This document shows, in pieces, positions 10,193 through 21,519 of a stretch of DNA of 64,000 nt. Origin of the DNA: Halichondria panicea (taxonomy: Eukaryota > Porifera > Demospongiae > Suberitida > Halichondriidae); contig NC_087389.1 of the NCBI RefSeq assembly GCF_963675165.1, positions 5,752,621 to 5,816,620 on the forward strand. The letters run 5' to 3'. The notes below the pieces were generated by a model. The model was given only the letters and a program-made list of their open reading frames with translations, did not search any database and was not told the origin of the DNA. Within the stretch, counting starts at the first letter, position 1. Every line of letters starts with the position of its first letter. The position numbers were made by a program, and so were the translations under genes.

Positions 10193-12882
10193 CTGTGATT
10201 AAAATTGCACAACTAGCTATAATTATATTGAATATTTACGCCAGACAAAAAATTTGATTACTTTTTTAGAACCGATGCAGGTAGGAAAAATATGCGCTCA
10301 TGCATGGGGTCAATAGCAGATGCTTATATTCGAGAATGCGCCTATAATGCAGTCATATTCTAGCCCCACCCAGTAACCGGATGTCTCTGTGACGAGTGAT
10401 GTTTCGAGGCAAGCTAACTCGATCTATATCATAATTATGTTACAGTTCATTTTACAGTTCATTTTAAATTCATAATTATTATAATTTATTATAAAAATAT
10501 TCATAAATATTGAGCAAGAACTTGGAACAAAAAGACGTCTCACATTCTCTCAGCATGATCAGACAAGATAACGGCATGCCCAGAGAGTCCTTCCAGATGG
10601 ATATCATCAGCTATAATTATAGCTACCATGCACTGTACAAGCTAGCTCATAGGAATCAATTCAAAATGTTCACCAAATAATATATTATCTTTCGCATGCC
10701 ATGTAAACGTAGCGGGTAATTTTTTTGGGGTAAAAATTCGTTCCACTCGAACACGGTGATGTTCGTGAGTCAAAATGTTCATTGCCTGCACTGCATTGCA
10801 TGCGTTCCAGTAAACCACGCCTAGGTCAGCTTGCCCACAAAAATAATTTACCCCACAAAAATTATCCGCTATATGGTAGTCTGTCAATTGGCTTGGCATA
10901 ATCAACCCTACAGGTTAGGTAGTCCATTGGTTTGGATATAGCCTAAACAAAACAAGTTATTAGTTTTTCAGATTTTGATGTTAAAGTCTCCCACACGCCT
11001 CAGGGTTAATTGTATTGACATTCTGCGCAACCAAGACAGTGTGAAAACACAATACAATAACAGTACTTGTGATCACACATACATGTTGTATTGTAAACAA
11101 AATTACATTAAATCATACGTAACTTGGTGCATGTACAATAGAGTACATTGAGTGTGGAAGGCAACTAGGTAGCTCTAGTTATACAATAGAAAAGCATTTA
11201 ATGGAAGGACCGGCATCGATCTGCTACAAACAATGGATACAGCAGCTGTACGTACATAAAACTTTAAAGCTTGCTAAGTGAGTGACCCACCAATGACAGG
11301 GAATGTGGCTGATCATTACAGGAATGTGCTATGAATGAATTAACATGATGATGTCACTAAGTACACAGTACAACGTTACCAACCCAATCACTCAATCACA
11401 GTGACTGTACATGTATGTGTGCATATATTGATGCAATGTCCGATAAACAGTATCCATAATTAATTATAACACATGTACCACAGTGTGTGGAATATAGTCA
11501 AAGGAACAATGCTCTAGCTTGATCAAACCAGGACCACATGGAAGGGAGTAAGCAACTAATACACACCATATAAATACATGTCAGGTATGTCAAACACACT
11601 TGTAGTAATGTAATTTGTGTGTGTTGACCAAGGCTAGGCGGGCTAATCATAGATTAAGTCTACGCATGTGCTTGTGCAATTAATCCATGATTTGAGTGGT
11701 TGCATACAAACCTTATTAAGGTAATGAAAGAGGTGAAGCTAACAGTTTAATAAGAGCGGGATTACCAACATTGAAACATTGAGACAGCGAACAACAGCTG
11801 TACGTACACACTACATGTATACAGTAGAGGACAAATTAAAGTTTATGATGCGTTTGTTAACCCGAGGCACTCCACGGGCTATAGTAGTCAATCTGTGTGT
11901 CTGTGGATATGAGTCTATACTCACCCGGATGTGATAGCACTGTATTGGTACCATGGATAGCCTCAACACAACAAGGTTTTATAATATTAAAGGTTAAAGC
12001 TTTGTTGTCGAGCAAAAGCTAAAAAGCATAAACTGCACTGCAAGTTGGCCTAGATATACACGTGACTTTGACTCGAGGCTGTAAACGTATAGACCTCAAA
12101 CTAACACCGAGGGTATGCACTTCAGTTTGATTCTGTTGCACAAACAAAATAATTGTTTTTGTGCATGTGCGCTCAAGCTTGCAATATATAGGTACTGAGA
12201 GCAAAAACGTTTTAACTTTCCTCGTAAATAATTGGAAAATGCAGAGCGGGATTACAAACATTGTACAATGGATTTTGTACGTACAGTCTACTAATAACTA
12301 TAGTCACGGTAGAGGACAAATTAACGTTTCTGTTCTGTTTGCATATAATTATAGTCTCTGCATTTGTGCTGATTCTGTTGCACAAGCCAGTGGGAAATGC
12401 AGTAGCTAGGAAGGTACTGAGAGCGAGTGGAAAACATGTGAACGCCCAAGCACAGGAAGCCACACCCACTTTCCTGCGCATGACAGGTGTGGTCACTAAA
12501 CGTACAAAAGCTCAATCTGAATACCTAGTGCTGCTCACTGCTTATGAATAGCTCCACTTTAGCTTATACTATAAGGCCTAGAGGAGTGCTCATCTCATAG
12601 CTGGATAAGCAAAATAATTGTTTTTGTGCATGTGCAATCAAGCTTGCAATATCAAACCACTAATCATATTCATAGTAATTAAGGCTGATAATGTAAACAC
12701 AGTAATCACTAAACTATGCACAGGTGGTACAGTCAAATTCCTCAGTCACCAAATATTCCAGTTATATGGTACTATATGCGAACGAAACAGAAACTTTAAT
12801 TTGGCAAGTTGCTACAGGTACGAGTGATTGCAACTATGAGCATCAACACTCACTGTACTATAAAGTTCCTTGCTCCCCTCAC
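10193..12882. other. Non-coding stretch upstream of GTPase gene 1
   Basis: I find no supportable gene. It is nearly identical to 52641-55177, beginning about 70 bases upstream of the GTPase exon (CGCTCATGCATGGGGTCAAT in both). A short minus-strand frame near 10545-10605 (LEGLSGHAVILS) with an upstream AG might be a 5' exon of gene 1, but its phase does not fit the next exon. Open frames at 12161-12551 on both strands occur in both copies and show no family similarity or splice context. Confidence 0.45.
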
Positions 12883-15800
12883 CTTCCTTTCTCTGCCTCT
12901 CTGGTCTTCCTCGTATCTCAGCAATCCTATTCTCCTGGTCATGTATCCACCTCTCACGCTCTTGTATATCTGAGACACACTTCTTGATCTTCCCCTCCAC
13001 CTCCTCCAGCTCTCCCTGCAGTTGTCTCTGGTCCTGGTAAGTGATGTCATCAGACAGTCTCTGTTGGAGGGCAGCTCTTCTCTGGGGGGAGTAAAGAATA
13101 TATATACGACTGAATGAACATTCCACCAAATAGAACATGCAGCTGATACAAATCACTACTGCACGTTATAAGGTTAACAAATTGCGTACAATCCACATAA
13201 CAAAATATAAAGGTCAGCAACCACCAACCTATTCAATCAGTAAAAGTGGACTTATAAAACATACACAAAGGTAGACAAAAAGCAACCATTCATCATACAA
13301 TGGACAGTACATGTACACACATTGTCGTTCTGCTAGACTACGTGTACCACTCTAACCACGAGAGTAGTAAGTGCAACTGTCAACACTCACCGTCTCATAA
13401 CTCTTCAGTTCACTCTCCTTCTCAGCCTTCGTCTGGACAAGGTGAACAAGACAAGAGTGGGTTAGACTGTGTGTTTGTGGTCACACATTATGAGTTGTCT
13501 ATAGGTGTAGCTACGAGGGTCAGGTAAGGATATGAGACTATTACAAACTGAATGCACATGAGGTGTAGGGTATGTTTGCCAACATTGTTTGACTCACTTT
13601 CTATCGTTCCAGATATTCAGTAACCATGGAAATGTATGGAGAAAAAAGAATATAATCACAAACCTGTACACTATGATGTCAATAATTTATATTACACGGC
13701 ATGTACTCATACGTACAAATCAAACATTACTGACACAAGTACAGTCACAAGTCAGTGCAGTGTCCCGCTCACCTTCTGTTTAGTCCAATGAGACACCAGC
13801 GTAAGACACACATGGAAACAGAGAGAGGGGATGATGGTAGGAGCAGTGAGTGCATTCATACATGTCTGTATACTGTAACTTACAAACTGTTGTTCCAGTA
13901 ATCATTAGCAGTAGTCACATTAACAAGTAGTAGGACACGGACATGTAGAGAAATGAACATGTTCAAATACACGAATGCATTCACACATGTATACATCAAT
14001 TATTGCAAGTACACGTCTGTACAGCATGAAACTATCAAGAGCAGTACCAATCCTAAATAAAGCCACACAATTTCTGCCTTCATGCAGTAGTACATGTACA
14101 CAAGTCAGTCTAGTTTGCCATTAAATATAAAATGCTCAGCTAGCACACACTGACAATAATAAACTCACGTGCTGTTGTTGAGTAACAGTCCACAGAGGGT
14201 ACATGTGAGGAGAGAGGGATATGAACACACTTGTAGTAACACAGTACACACACTGGCTAGTACACACACAGGTACTTAGTACTAGCAATGGCAGATAATG
14301 GAAGGGTCAGTGGGTGGGTCAGTGGAAGGGGCGGTAAACGGTACAACAAGCATCTTACATGTACAACTTTGATACGTATGATTTTGTTTGTCGTACAATA
14401 CAACACACGCACTCCATGAGACACACACACAATCACAACGTACCTCAATGGAAACCTGAGACACATCAAATGGTACATGTGAGGGAGAGATTTAATCTTA
14501 ACACACATACAAGACATCAGATCAGTTGAACGCTGGTGTGTATGGGACTGACTACACATAGCAACAAGTGGAATACATCTAGACCTGGCACATTAAAGCT
14601 CTTGGGAACAATCTTGAGAAATCAAGAACTTAATTAGTTGGGGAATTTACATGTACACAATGTACACAATGCATGTACATGTGTGGTATTTCTAAATTGT
14701 GCGTAAAAATAATGGGACTATGAATAGTACAAGGTTACTGTTCGGAAATTTACGTACATGCAGATTTAGGAAAGTTAGTCAGTACAAACATTTTGGGCAA
14801 GTTTGGAGCATGTGTAATGTACCCTGGCCTACACCTGGGGTAACCACAAACTGTGAGGCTGATATCGTCCTCGTAGCCGTGGTCTACCCTATACGAGGGA
14901 GAGGGTCAGCTCTAGAGGACAAGGGACACACTAGTCATGCTAGGTAACCAGTACATCCGTACACATTGCAGCTGAACCATTTTAGTGTGTGGACATTGAG
15001 TACCCATAAGAAGCTCACCTCCTACAGTAGTCCAAATCAGTGTGAGGTCCAACATAGGAATGAGTGTGTGCATGGGAAGAGACAAACACGATAATGTACC
15101 AACTTAGATGCATATTCTATGAACCAACAAAAGTATTAAAAGTACAACCTAATAAGTTTTGTAGTTGGCAATATGCAAATTGAGAGATAAAGACTTTTAC
15201 AATTTCCTACAATTAGTGTAGGAGTTCCTATAGTAACCATTAAAATTAGTGTACACGTGCAAACACAACTTACAGCCTGTTGATCCAGAGAGGGAGAGTC
15301 CACAGGGCAAACACGTGGGAAGATAGTAAATGAATGATTACGAGGTTGAATCTGATCATACTAAATATTTCCCTATATAACACTATGGCACTGCACACAC
15401 ACAAGAGTAATAATGGGGAAGTAGAAACATCACAGACTAGTGTTCAAGCTGGCGCTGTGCTAATGCCTCTCGCCATGTTTTTGCTTTCGCTCAAAAGTAT
15501 TAGAGTGTTATCTATAATGAATTTTATATTAAAGTTAGCTTATCTATATAAAGTCACTGAGAAGAAAAGACTTATTTACATGCATCTATTGTTGTTATTT
15601 ATTGTATTATGTGGCTTACCAGGACCTCAAGAAAGAAGAAAATTGATTCTTCCAGGATCTGTAGTTCAGTGTATATAATATCTAAGAAGAAAAGACCTGT
15701 GTACATGCATATTGTTATCTATATTGTTATATGGTAGTGTTTTGTGGCTTACCAGGCCCTCAAGACAAAGATGATTCTGCCAGGAGGATCTGGATCTGGA

Positions 15801-16913
15801 TCTTGGATATTATTTTCTCACACATGGGGAATGAGCGCGCATGCGCATTACATCCACAGGAATAATTAAAGGGTGTGTCCAAAGAGATCAATTTCACAAA
15901 ATTAATGGCTACTGCTAGCTAGCTGTTTTAACAGATATTTTCTGAGTATTGTAGCTAACAAAAAGCTAGCGCTTTAGTGCAAGGCTAACTCATATGTTGA
16001 ATAGAAAGTTTGTGAGGACAGATGATGCTATGAAAGATTCTGAAGAGACTGCAACAGCCTTCAATGTGAGTCAAACTAGCCATAACTCGAGAAAGAAGCT
16101 TTAGTTTGCTAATCCACGAATCAAAATCCAAGAGAACGTGGCTAGAAGCCTATAGAAGCTGTTAGTTTTCGTCGCATTGTAACCGTTGAGCAGTTATAGC
16201 TGGAATACACACACACACAGACAGACAGACAGACAGACAGACACACACACAGTCAGCTTTACCGTATCCCTCGTGCGGCTACGCCTCGAGGCATAAATAT
16301 GCAACAGGCACTAAATACTCTGACAACACACACCAACTTACATCCTGTTGTTTCAGAGGGTCGGTCAAAGGTGAGGTGGAGATGCATGAAATGGAAGGAA
16401 GAGAACATTAGTGCAGTGATAAAGCCAAACATGCAGACTGAAACACTTGATTAACCATGCATACTTTCAGGGAATACTATACGAGTAGATCTACTGGTCT
16501 CAATTAAGGAATAGTATCACATTCAGTTATCCGTATGTGCTCTTCTTTACACTGTCTACCTCCTAACAACAAGTGCTCAGACCACAAGCATTTCAGCTTG
16601 GTAGAATGTGATTGCACACAACGTACCTCAATGCTTGTCTGTTGTCCATCCAGGGAGAGTGGTACATGTGGAGAGAACAACAACATGAGATAAAACACCT
16701 CACACTGACAGGGTAGAGTGTAGGCACTATACTGTGATGAATGAATGATGCCAAGTGTGTTTATGGGTGGTCAACAAGTACATCTAGGCACTAGGAGAAT
16801 GCACTGATCATGAGTATCTATCTATCATGTGAATATCATACCCTTTCATCCTCAGTAAGTCCATCTGTCAACTGTAGGGAACTAGCAGCATCCAGTGTTG
16901 TAGATTCAGCCAT
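12883..16913 (-). CDS. Micro-exon coiled-coil gene, copy 1
   Basis: Proposed start ATG at 16911-16913 (MAESTTLDAASSLQLTDGL), first exon 16842-16913. It is followed by micro-exons with AG/GT on each side and all in phase 0: 16627-16638 (TSIE), 16342-16344 (GAT), 15274-15276 (GCT), 15019-15021 (GAG), 14444-14455 (VSIE), 14169-14171 (CAC), 13884-13886 (TTT), 13773-13775 (AAG) and 13598-13600 (AAA). Larger exons are 13391-13432 (TKAEKESELKSYET) and 12883-13081 (RRAALQQRLSDDITYQDQ ... KIKKCVSDIQERERWIHD). Each micro-exon has an AG-free pyrimidine stretch upstream, usually ending CAACAG, and GTAAGT, GTGAGT or GTACGT downstream. The joined product is highly charged and heptad-like, so a coiled coil is likely. 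The family is not recognised. The 3' end after 12883 is unresolved; reading through the donor gives a stop within about 25 codons. The model rests on splice logic and on a parallel copy at 55178-58355. Confidence 0.5.
15438..16297. mobile_element. Insertion specific to duplication copy 1
   Basis: Copy 2 reads straight through (ACATCACAGAATATGCAACA near 57727). Copy 1 is interrupted after ACATCACAGA by about 860 bases and resumes at ATATGCAACAGG. The insert has a CA/GACA microsatellite and ends in CTCGTGCGGCTACGCCTCGA. It also has two internal similar segments at about 15560-15690 and 15700-15790. No transposase frame is seen, so it looks like a non-autonomous element or remnant. Its class is unknown. 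Confidence 0.65.
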
Positions 16914-17166
16914 TACCAATCTCAAATTAGTTCTTTGTTGTTCAAGGGCTGTTCAAAGAGGGGCGTAGCTTGTAGGTTAAATGAGGGAATTCCCCACAGC
17001 AGCCAATTATGTAAGGGAATTTCCCAGCAATTAAATTTGATTTGCAAAAACATTTCATACAACATTAAAATTGTAGACCACAGTCAATAATTGTATCAAA
17101 TGATCACTTGAGGACAACACAATGAATGAGGTATAATTATACAAAAACAAAGTGTGTAAATTATGT

Positions 17167-17260
17167 TCAGTTCAAGTCCAGGAAGCAGCTGTCACAGACT
17201 CTGACCAACTTCTTTGAGAAGGGCAGCTTTGTGAAGTGCACTGTGTTGGCAGAATATCAT

Positions 17261-17261
<1 letters not shown>
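17167..17261 (-). pseudogene. FYVE zinc-finger terminal exon, copy A, frameshifted
   Basis: The minus strand carries the back half of a FYVE finger (IFCQQC in intact copies, then [17 protein letters not shown] and a TGA). FYVE fingers bind phosphatidylinositol 3-phosphate on endosomes. The RVCDSC motif is the conserved fourth cysteine pair. Relative to the intact copies at 38.8 and 45.0 kb this copy has a two-base gain (CCAACACAG) and a seven-base loss, a net frameshift. The acceptor is formed by the end of a long CA repeat. Confidence 0.75.
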
Positions 17262-17262
<1 letters not shown>

Positions 17263-17318
<56 letters not shown>

Positions 17319-17392
17319 TGGGTGAGTGGGTGAGTGTGTGTGTGTGTGTGGGTGGGGGTGTGTGTGTGTGTGTGTGGGGATGTGGGGGGGAT
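17263..17392. repeat. (TG)n with GGTGAG interruptions
   Basis: About 50 bases of pure TG followed by GGGTGAGTGGGTGAG and further TG. On the minus strand it is a CA tract running directly into the FYVE exon acceptor. Confidence 0.95.
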
Positions 17393-17399
17393 CCATTAA

Positions 17400-17890
17400 T
17401 TAATGAATGTCTGAACATACGTAACAGTACACACATGACTGTACATGTAGACACGGCTTATAATAATCATCTGTTGGAATCTACAGGTAGGCAGTGGTAT
17501 CCATTAGTATCTGTTACTGAGGTATGCACTAGAATAGCCTAGCATATATAGACTAACAGGGAATTAGTATCTGTGAGGTATGCAACGGAATAATAGCCCA
17601 TAGCATGTAGCAAACAGCCTTATTCTATACACTACTGCAATTACCAGCTTAAAGCAGAACAGGGAGTTAGATACGTGTGCAATCCTGTACAATGGTAACA
17701 AGTATACAAACAATTTATTTTAGAGACAAATTAGCCAAGGAACAATGTAGGGCCAATAAAAGGATTGTTGTCATAGCAACAATGAGAATTGCCCGATAGT
17801 GTTAGCTAGTACCAGCCAATCAACTGATAGCGTTCTATTAGAGAAACATGGTCGAATAAGCACACGCCCACACACTCACACGCCCACTCA
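17400..17890. other. No gene seen between FYVE exon and CRELD array
   Basis: Non-coding by inspection. It is matched almost base for base at 58800-59285, including CATCTGTTGGAATCTACAGG. No splice-supported exon was found. Confidence 0.45.
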
Positions 17891-17891
17891 C

Positions 17892-19072
17892 CCACGCAGA
17901 TGTTCTCCATCCTGTAGCCACTCTTACACTCATCACAGCCCTCGCTCCAGAGCAGCTCAGCTGACAAGAGACGCTGTGTGTGTGCGTGTGTGTGTGTGTG
18001 TGGGTGTCCTAAAATCCTTATCATTACCACAAAATCACCATAGAATGTTGCTATTCTAACAACATCCTGAGCAATGATGGCTTCCAGAACTTGTATGGTA
18101 CTTTTTGAGGGCTAATATTTTCTGGCTAATCTGCGATAAAATTAGACCCTCGACAATTCTCCGCTATAAGGTGGTATCAATGGTAGATGCTCTTATCTAC
18201 TCTTGGTGGTATGGAAACTCACATATAAATTATGGTGAGGATTTGAAGTAGAGAATGGGCTGGGACTAGCTTGCATATACCAGCAGATATACCTGTATAG
18301 CTACTAATCTATCCACTGCATGTATGGAAAGCAGTGTGAAGGCTGAACAGCATGCAAGTCTCAGCATAAAGTGTTAATTGGTAGATCCCTACTGTTCTAC
18401 ATGGTCGAATAAGCACACGCCCACACACTCACACGCCCACTCACCCACGCAGATGTTCTCCTCCATCCTGTAGCCACTCTTACACTCATCACAGCCCTCG
18501 CTCCAGAGCAGCTCAGCTGACAAGAGACTGTGTGTGTGTGTGTGTGTGTGTCCTAAAATCCTTATCATTACCACAAAATCACTATACAATGTTGCTATTC
18601 TAACAACATCCTGAGCAATGATGGCTTCCAGAACTTGTATGGTACTTTTTGAGAGCTAATATTTTCTGGCTAATCTGTGAGATAAAATTATACCCTCGAC
18701 AATTCCCCGCTATAAGGTGGTATCAATGGTAGATGCTCTTATCTACTCTTGGTGGTATGGAAACTCACATACAAATTATGGTGGGGATTTGAAGTAGAGT
18801 ATGGGGTGGGACTAGCTTGCATATACCAGCAGATATACCTGTATAGCTACTAATCTGTCCACTGCATGTATGGAAAGCAGTGTGAAGGCTGAACAGCATG
18901 CAAGTCTCAGCATAAAGTGTTAATTGGTAGATCCCTACTGTTCTACATGGTCGAATAAGCACACGCCCACACACTCACACGCCCACTCACCCACGCAGAT
19001 GTTCTCCTCCATCCTGTAGCCACTCTTACACTCATCACAGCCCTTGCTCCAGAGCAGCTCAGCTGACAAGAG

Positions 19073-19111
<39 letters not shown>

Positions 19112-19362
19112 TAAAATCCTTATCATTACCACAAAATCACTATACAATGTTGCTATTCTAACAACATCCTGAGCAATGATGGCTTCCAGAACTTGTATGG
19201 TACTTTTTGAGAGCTAATATTTTCTGGCTAATCTGTGAGATAAAATTAGACCCTTGACAATTCCCTGCTATAAGGTGGTATCTTACTCACCCACACAGAT
19301 GTTCTCCTCCATCCTGTAGCCACTCTTACACTCATCACAGCCCTCGCTCCAGAGCAGCTCAG
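17892..19362 (-). CDS. Tandem array of four CRELD furin-like exons
   Basis: Four copies of one phase-1 exon lie in a roughly 540-base repeated unit: 17892-17960, 18445-18516, 18991-19062 and 19291-19362. Each encodes ELLWSEGCDECKSGYRMEEN and ends ICV before GTGAGT. CDECKSGY corresponds to the CxxCxxGW/Y signature of CRELD furin-like repeats. The first copy lacks one codon. The third unit is shortened, so exon four follows quickly. Each acceptor (CTCTTGTCAG) is preceded by a CA microsatellite of different length. The array lies downstream of the amino-terminal CRELD exons at 21.5-22.6 kb in the right orientation, so it may be part of the same gene. Whether several copies are spliced together is unknown. 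Confidence 0.65.
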
Positions 19363-19375
19363 CTGACAAGAGACG

Positions 19376-19434
<59 letters not shown>
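19376..19434. repeat. (TG)n microsatellite
   Basis: About 29 TG dinucleotides in the intron next to the fourth CRELD furin-like exon. The homologous tracts at 17977-18001, 18528-18551 and 19074-19109 are shorter. Confidence 0.95.
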
Positions 19435-19437
<3 letters not shown>

Positions 19438-19988
19438 TAAAATCCTTATCATTACCACAAAATCACTATACAATGTTGCTATTCTAACAACATCCTGAGC
19501 AATGATGGCTTCCAGAACTTGTATGGTAGTTTTTGAGAGCTAATATTTTCTGGCTAATCTGTGAGATAAAATTAGACCCTTGACAATTCCCTGCTATAAG
19601 GTGGTATCAATGGTAGATGCTCTTATCTACTCTTGGTGGTATGGAAACTCACATACAAATTAATTATGGTAAGGATTTGAAGTGGAGAATGGGCTGGGAC
19701 TAGCTTGCATATACCAGCAGATATACCTGTATAGCTACTAATCTGTCCACTGCATGTATGGAAAGCAGTGTGAAGGCTGAACAGCATGCAAGTCTCAGCA
19801 TAAAGCGTTAATTGGTAGATCCCCAGTGTTCTATGAGTTCCCATAGTCTAGTTCTAGAAGCCATCATTGCTCTTCTTATTTATAACTATACTACATGCAT
19901 GTACATGTATTTATACTATTTGCATAGCAACATTGTATGGTGGTTTGTGGTAATGCAGTGAATGATTTAGCAAGGTCTGTGCTAACAT

Positions 19989-20495
19989 AGGGATTGGAAA
20001 CGGAAGTAGCGTCACGTGACATTTTACATTGAATTTGCAGCATGGCACCAGAGAGCCTTTGATGTCAATCCGTGTTACGGTTGCTCAACACGCGGGAAAC
20101 AATGTTTCATGAATTATGATCACTACAAGATATTCAGAGCCTCCCTAAAACGTCATTCTCATGCCCACTAATGATGAGCATAAGTTGGAAAAGAAAAATA
20201 CAATTTTGACTTTGTGAAGATAGCTAGAGGTACAAAATGTTCTTCGTCACGCTATGAAATCTTTATGTACCTAGAATGTTTCTAATATAGCTAAGACTGT
20301 GCAACTCATCGGTGTACTGTGTCCCACCCCATATGGTCTCAAGTGTCAGTTGGAAGTGCAAGTTTTAGTACAAATGTAGTAGCAGACAGTCGAAGGTACT
20401 ATCTAGCCTAGATTTTACTAACGTTAGATACACAGCCTCGATTACACCCCGGCGTAATGCGGATATAATTCGGGGAACTTCCGTTTCCAATCCCT
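19989..20495. mobile_element. Fold-back/MITE-like element with 19-bp terminal repeats
   Basis: AGGGATTGGAAACGGAAGT at 19989-20007 is matched by its exact complement at 20477-20495. The paralogous site at 59940-59965 lacks the element (GGTCTGTGCAAACAGCTGAT then AGTAGTAGCACTCACTG). No open frame of transposase size is inside, so it is a non-autonomous DNA-transposon derivative. The target-site duplication is not clear because the flanks differ. Confidence 0.8.
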
Positions 20496-20529
20496 CTCCC
20501 TATTCAATCTATAGTAGCACTCACTGTAC

Positions 20530-20592
20530 CTGTAGTCCTGCCTGCAGCTGTTGGGTCTGTCCTGCCAGACAAGAACTCTCTTGTATCAGCTC
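20530..20592 (-). CDS. Possible coiled-coil exon (ELIQESSCLAG)
   Basis: A 63-base exon between GACAG and GTACAG reads ELIQESSCLAGQTQQLQAGL in phase 0. It may be the coiled-coil part of the FYVE gene, since RUFY-type FYVE proteins have coiled coils before the finger; this is inference. In the paralogue at 60.0 kb the ACAG acceptor has become ACCG. An alternative acceptor 17 bases upstream opens another frame (VRKTGADTREFLSG), so the true frame is uncertain. Confidence 0.35.
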
Positions 20593-20719
20593 CTGTCTTC
20601 CTCACTATCCTGTGAGGGTGTGTGAGGTATGTGTTGAGTGTGAGGGTGTGTGGAGTGTGTGTGGGGGTGTAGGGTGTGTGGAGTGTGTGGGGTGTGGAGT
20701 GTGTGAAGGTTACCAATTA

Positions 20720-21200
20720 TATGACAGATTTTCATCAACAATTCAAGGACTAGTAAAAAACAAAAATTAAGAGGGAGGTTTTAGATGGTATAGTTGGTTA
20801 TTTTCGAGGTTTTCGAGGATTGACCCAGAAACAGGCAGGCTGGTAAAAAAATTAAATGAAAAGGGACATCGAGTTTTTAGATAGTTTCTGCACATAGAGA
20901 ATGTGTTAGGCTTTCCCGAACATGTTGTGGTAACAACAGTAGTTGTTGGGTTAACAAAAGGGACCATGAAACTTGTAGCTTCCAAAACAGGGAAGCTAAA
21001 GCTGCACCAAATAGCAGTGTGTGCTGACTGGAGGTCAGAGGTCAAGTGCACCAAATTGAGTTGATTAAAGTATCAAGTCTCCAATGGATACGATAGATAC
21101 ATGTACAATGGAGACACAAGACTAACAACCAAAAGAGTCTGTTTTTACCCAGCGTATACGTTACATTAGAGACAAGTTGTCCTAGGAACAAGCAATGCAA
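20720..21200. repeat. Dispersed non-coding block
   Basis: Contains GTTTTTAGATAGTTTCTGCA and TTGACCCAGAAACAGGCAGG, shared with 35590-35935 and 60180-60480. No exon is visible. It lies between CRELD or dynein pieces in each case. Confidence 0.65.
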
Positions 21201-21202
21201 TA

Positions 21203-21440
21203 GCAACCTATAACTAGGTATACACACACGCATGAACAGCTAGTAGGACAATACGCACAATTAGCGAGTGCTACAACAATACACAAACAAACAAACTAAC
21301 AACAACACATTGCTACCAATCAGCACACACTCACACTCATCAATACCATATAGCTATTTCAAAGGGATACAAAATGAATCTTTTGATCGTGAAAATGCAT
21401 AATTCAAGTTATGAGCACTCAAAGTTAGCTATCAAAACGC
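21203..21440. repeat. Partial copy of the 666-1080 block
   Basis: Starts at GCAACCTATAACTAGGTATA and ends at AAGTTAGCTATCAAAAC, with a six-base ACTCAC expansion relative to the other copies. It is non-coding. Confidence 0.8.
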
Positions 21441-21519
21441 AAAGCTTCTAATCAGAAAAATCACAAGCTACAAAGGAAGTCAGCCCTTTCTAGTAACCAC
21501 GCTTCCTGTGTTAACTTAC

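Larger units (their letters stand above)
10264..17600. repeat. Large segmental duplication, copy 1 (partner about 52641-58990)
   Basis: Long runs match base for base with only scattered substitutions and small indels. Examples are 11300-11560 against 53600-53860, and 13140-13380 against 55440-55680. Orientation is the same in both. Copy 1 has an extra insert at about 15438-16297. Copies of the following CRELD and TG regions extend the match to about 19.9 and 59.9 kb. Similarity stops sharply near the GTPase exons and drops inside the micro-exon gene's coding bases. Confidence 0.9.

Noticed and set aside
10545..10605. Possible 5' exon of GTPase gene 1 (LEGLSGHAVILSDHAE), also at 52860-52920
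   Set aside because: It has an upstream TATAG and a GTGAG, but ends in phase 2 while the GTPase exon needs phase 1. Kept only as a lead.
12212..12551. Overlapping open frames on both strands repeated at 54515-54854
   Set aside because: Both strands are open in near-identical sequence, substitutions do not favour silent sites, and there is no domain or splice context, so it is chance.
15560..15770. Two 6-base micro-exon candidates between TTGAG and GTAAGC
   Set aside because: They lie inside the insertion that is absent from copy 2 of the gene, so they are not part of the conserved exon set.
17172..17454. His/Thr and Cys/Val repeat proteins across TG tracts (also 34620, 45100, 46808)
   Set aside because: These are translations of the TG/CA microsatellites and have no independent support.
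20504..20716. Minus-strand frame VRKTGADTREFLSGRTDPTA
   Set aside because: Open in both copies, but in a different frame from the heptad-like ELIQESSC reading, and includes TG-repeat translation upstream. Undecided, so not called as a gene.
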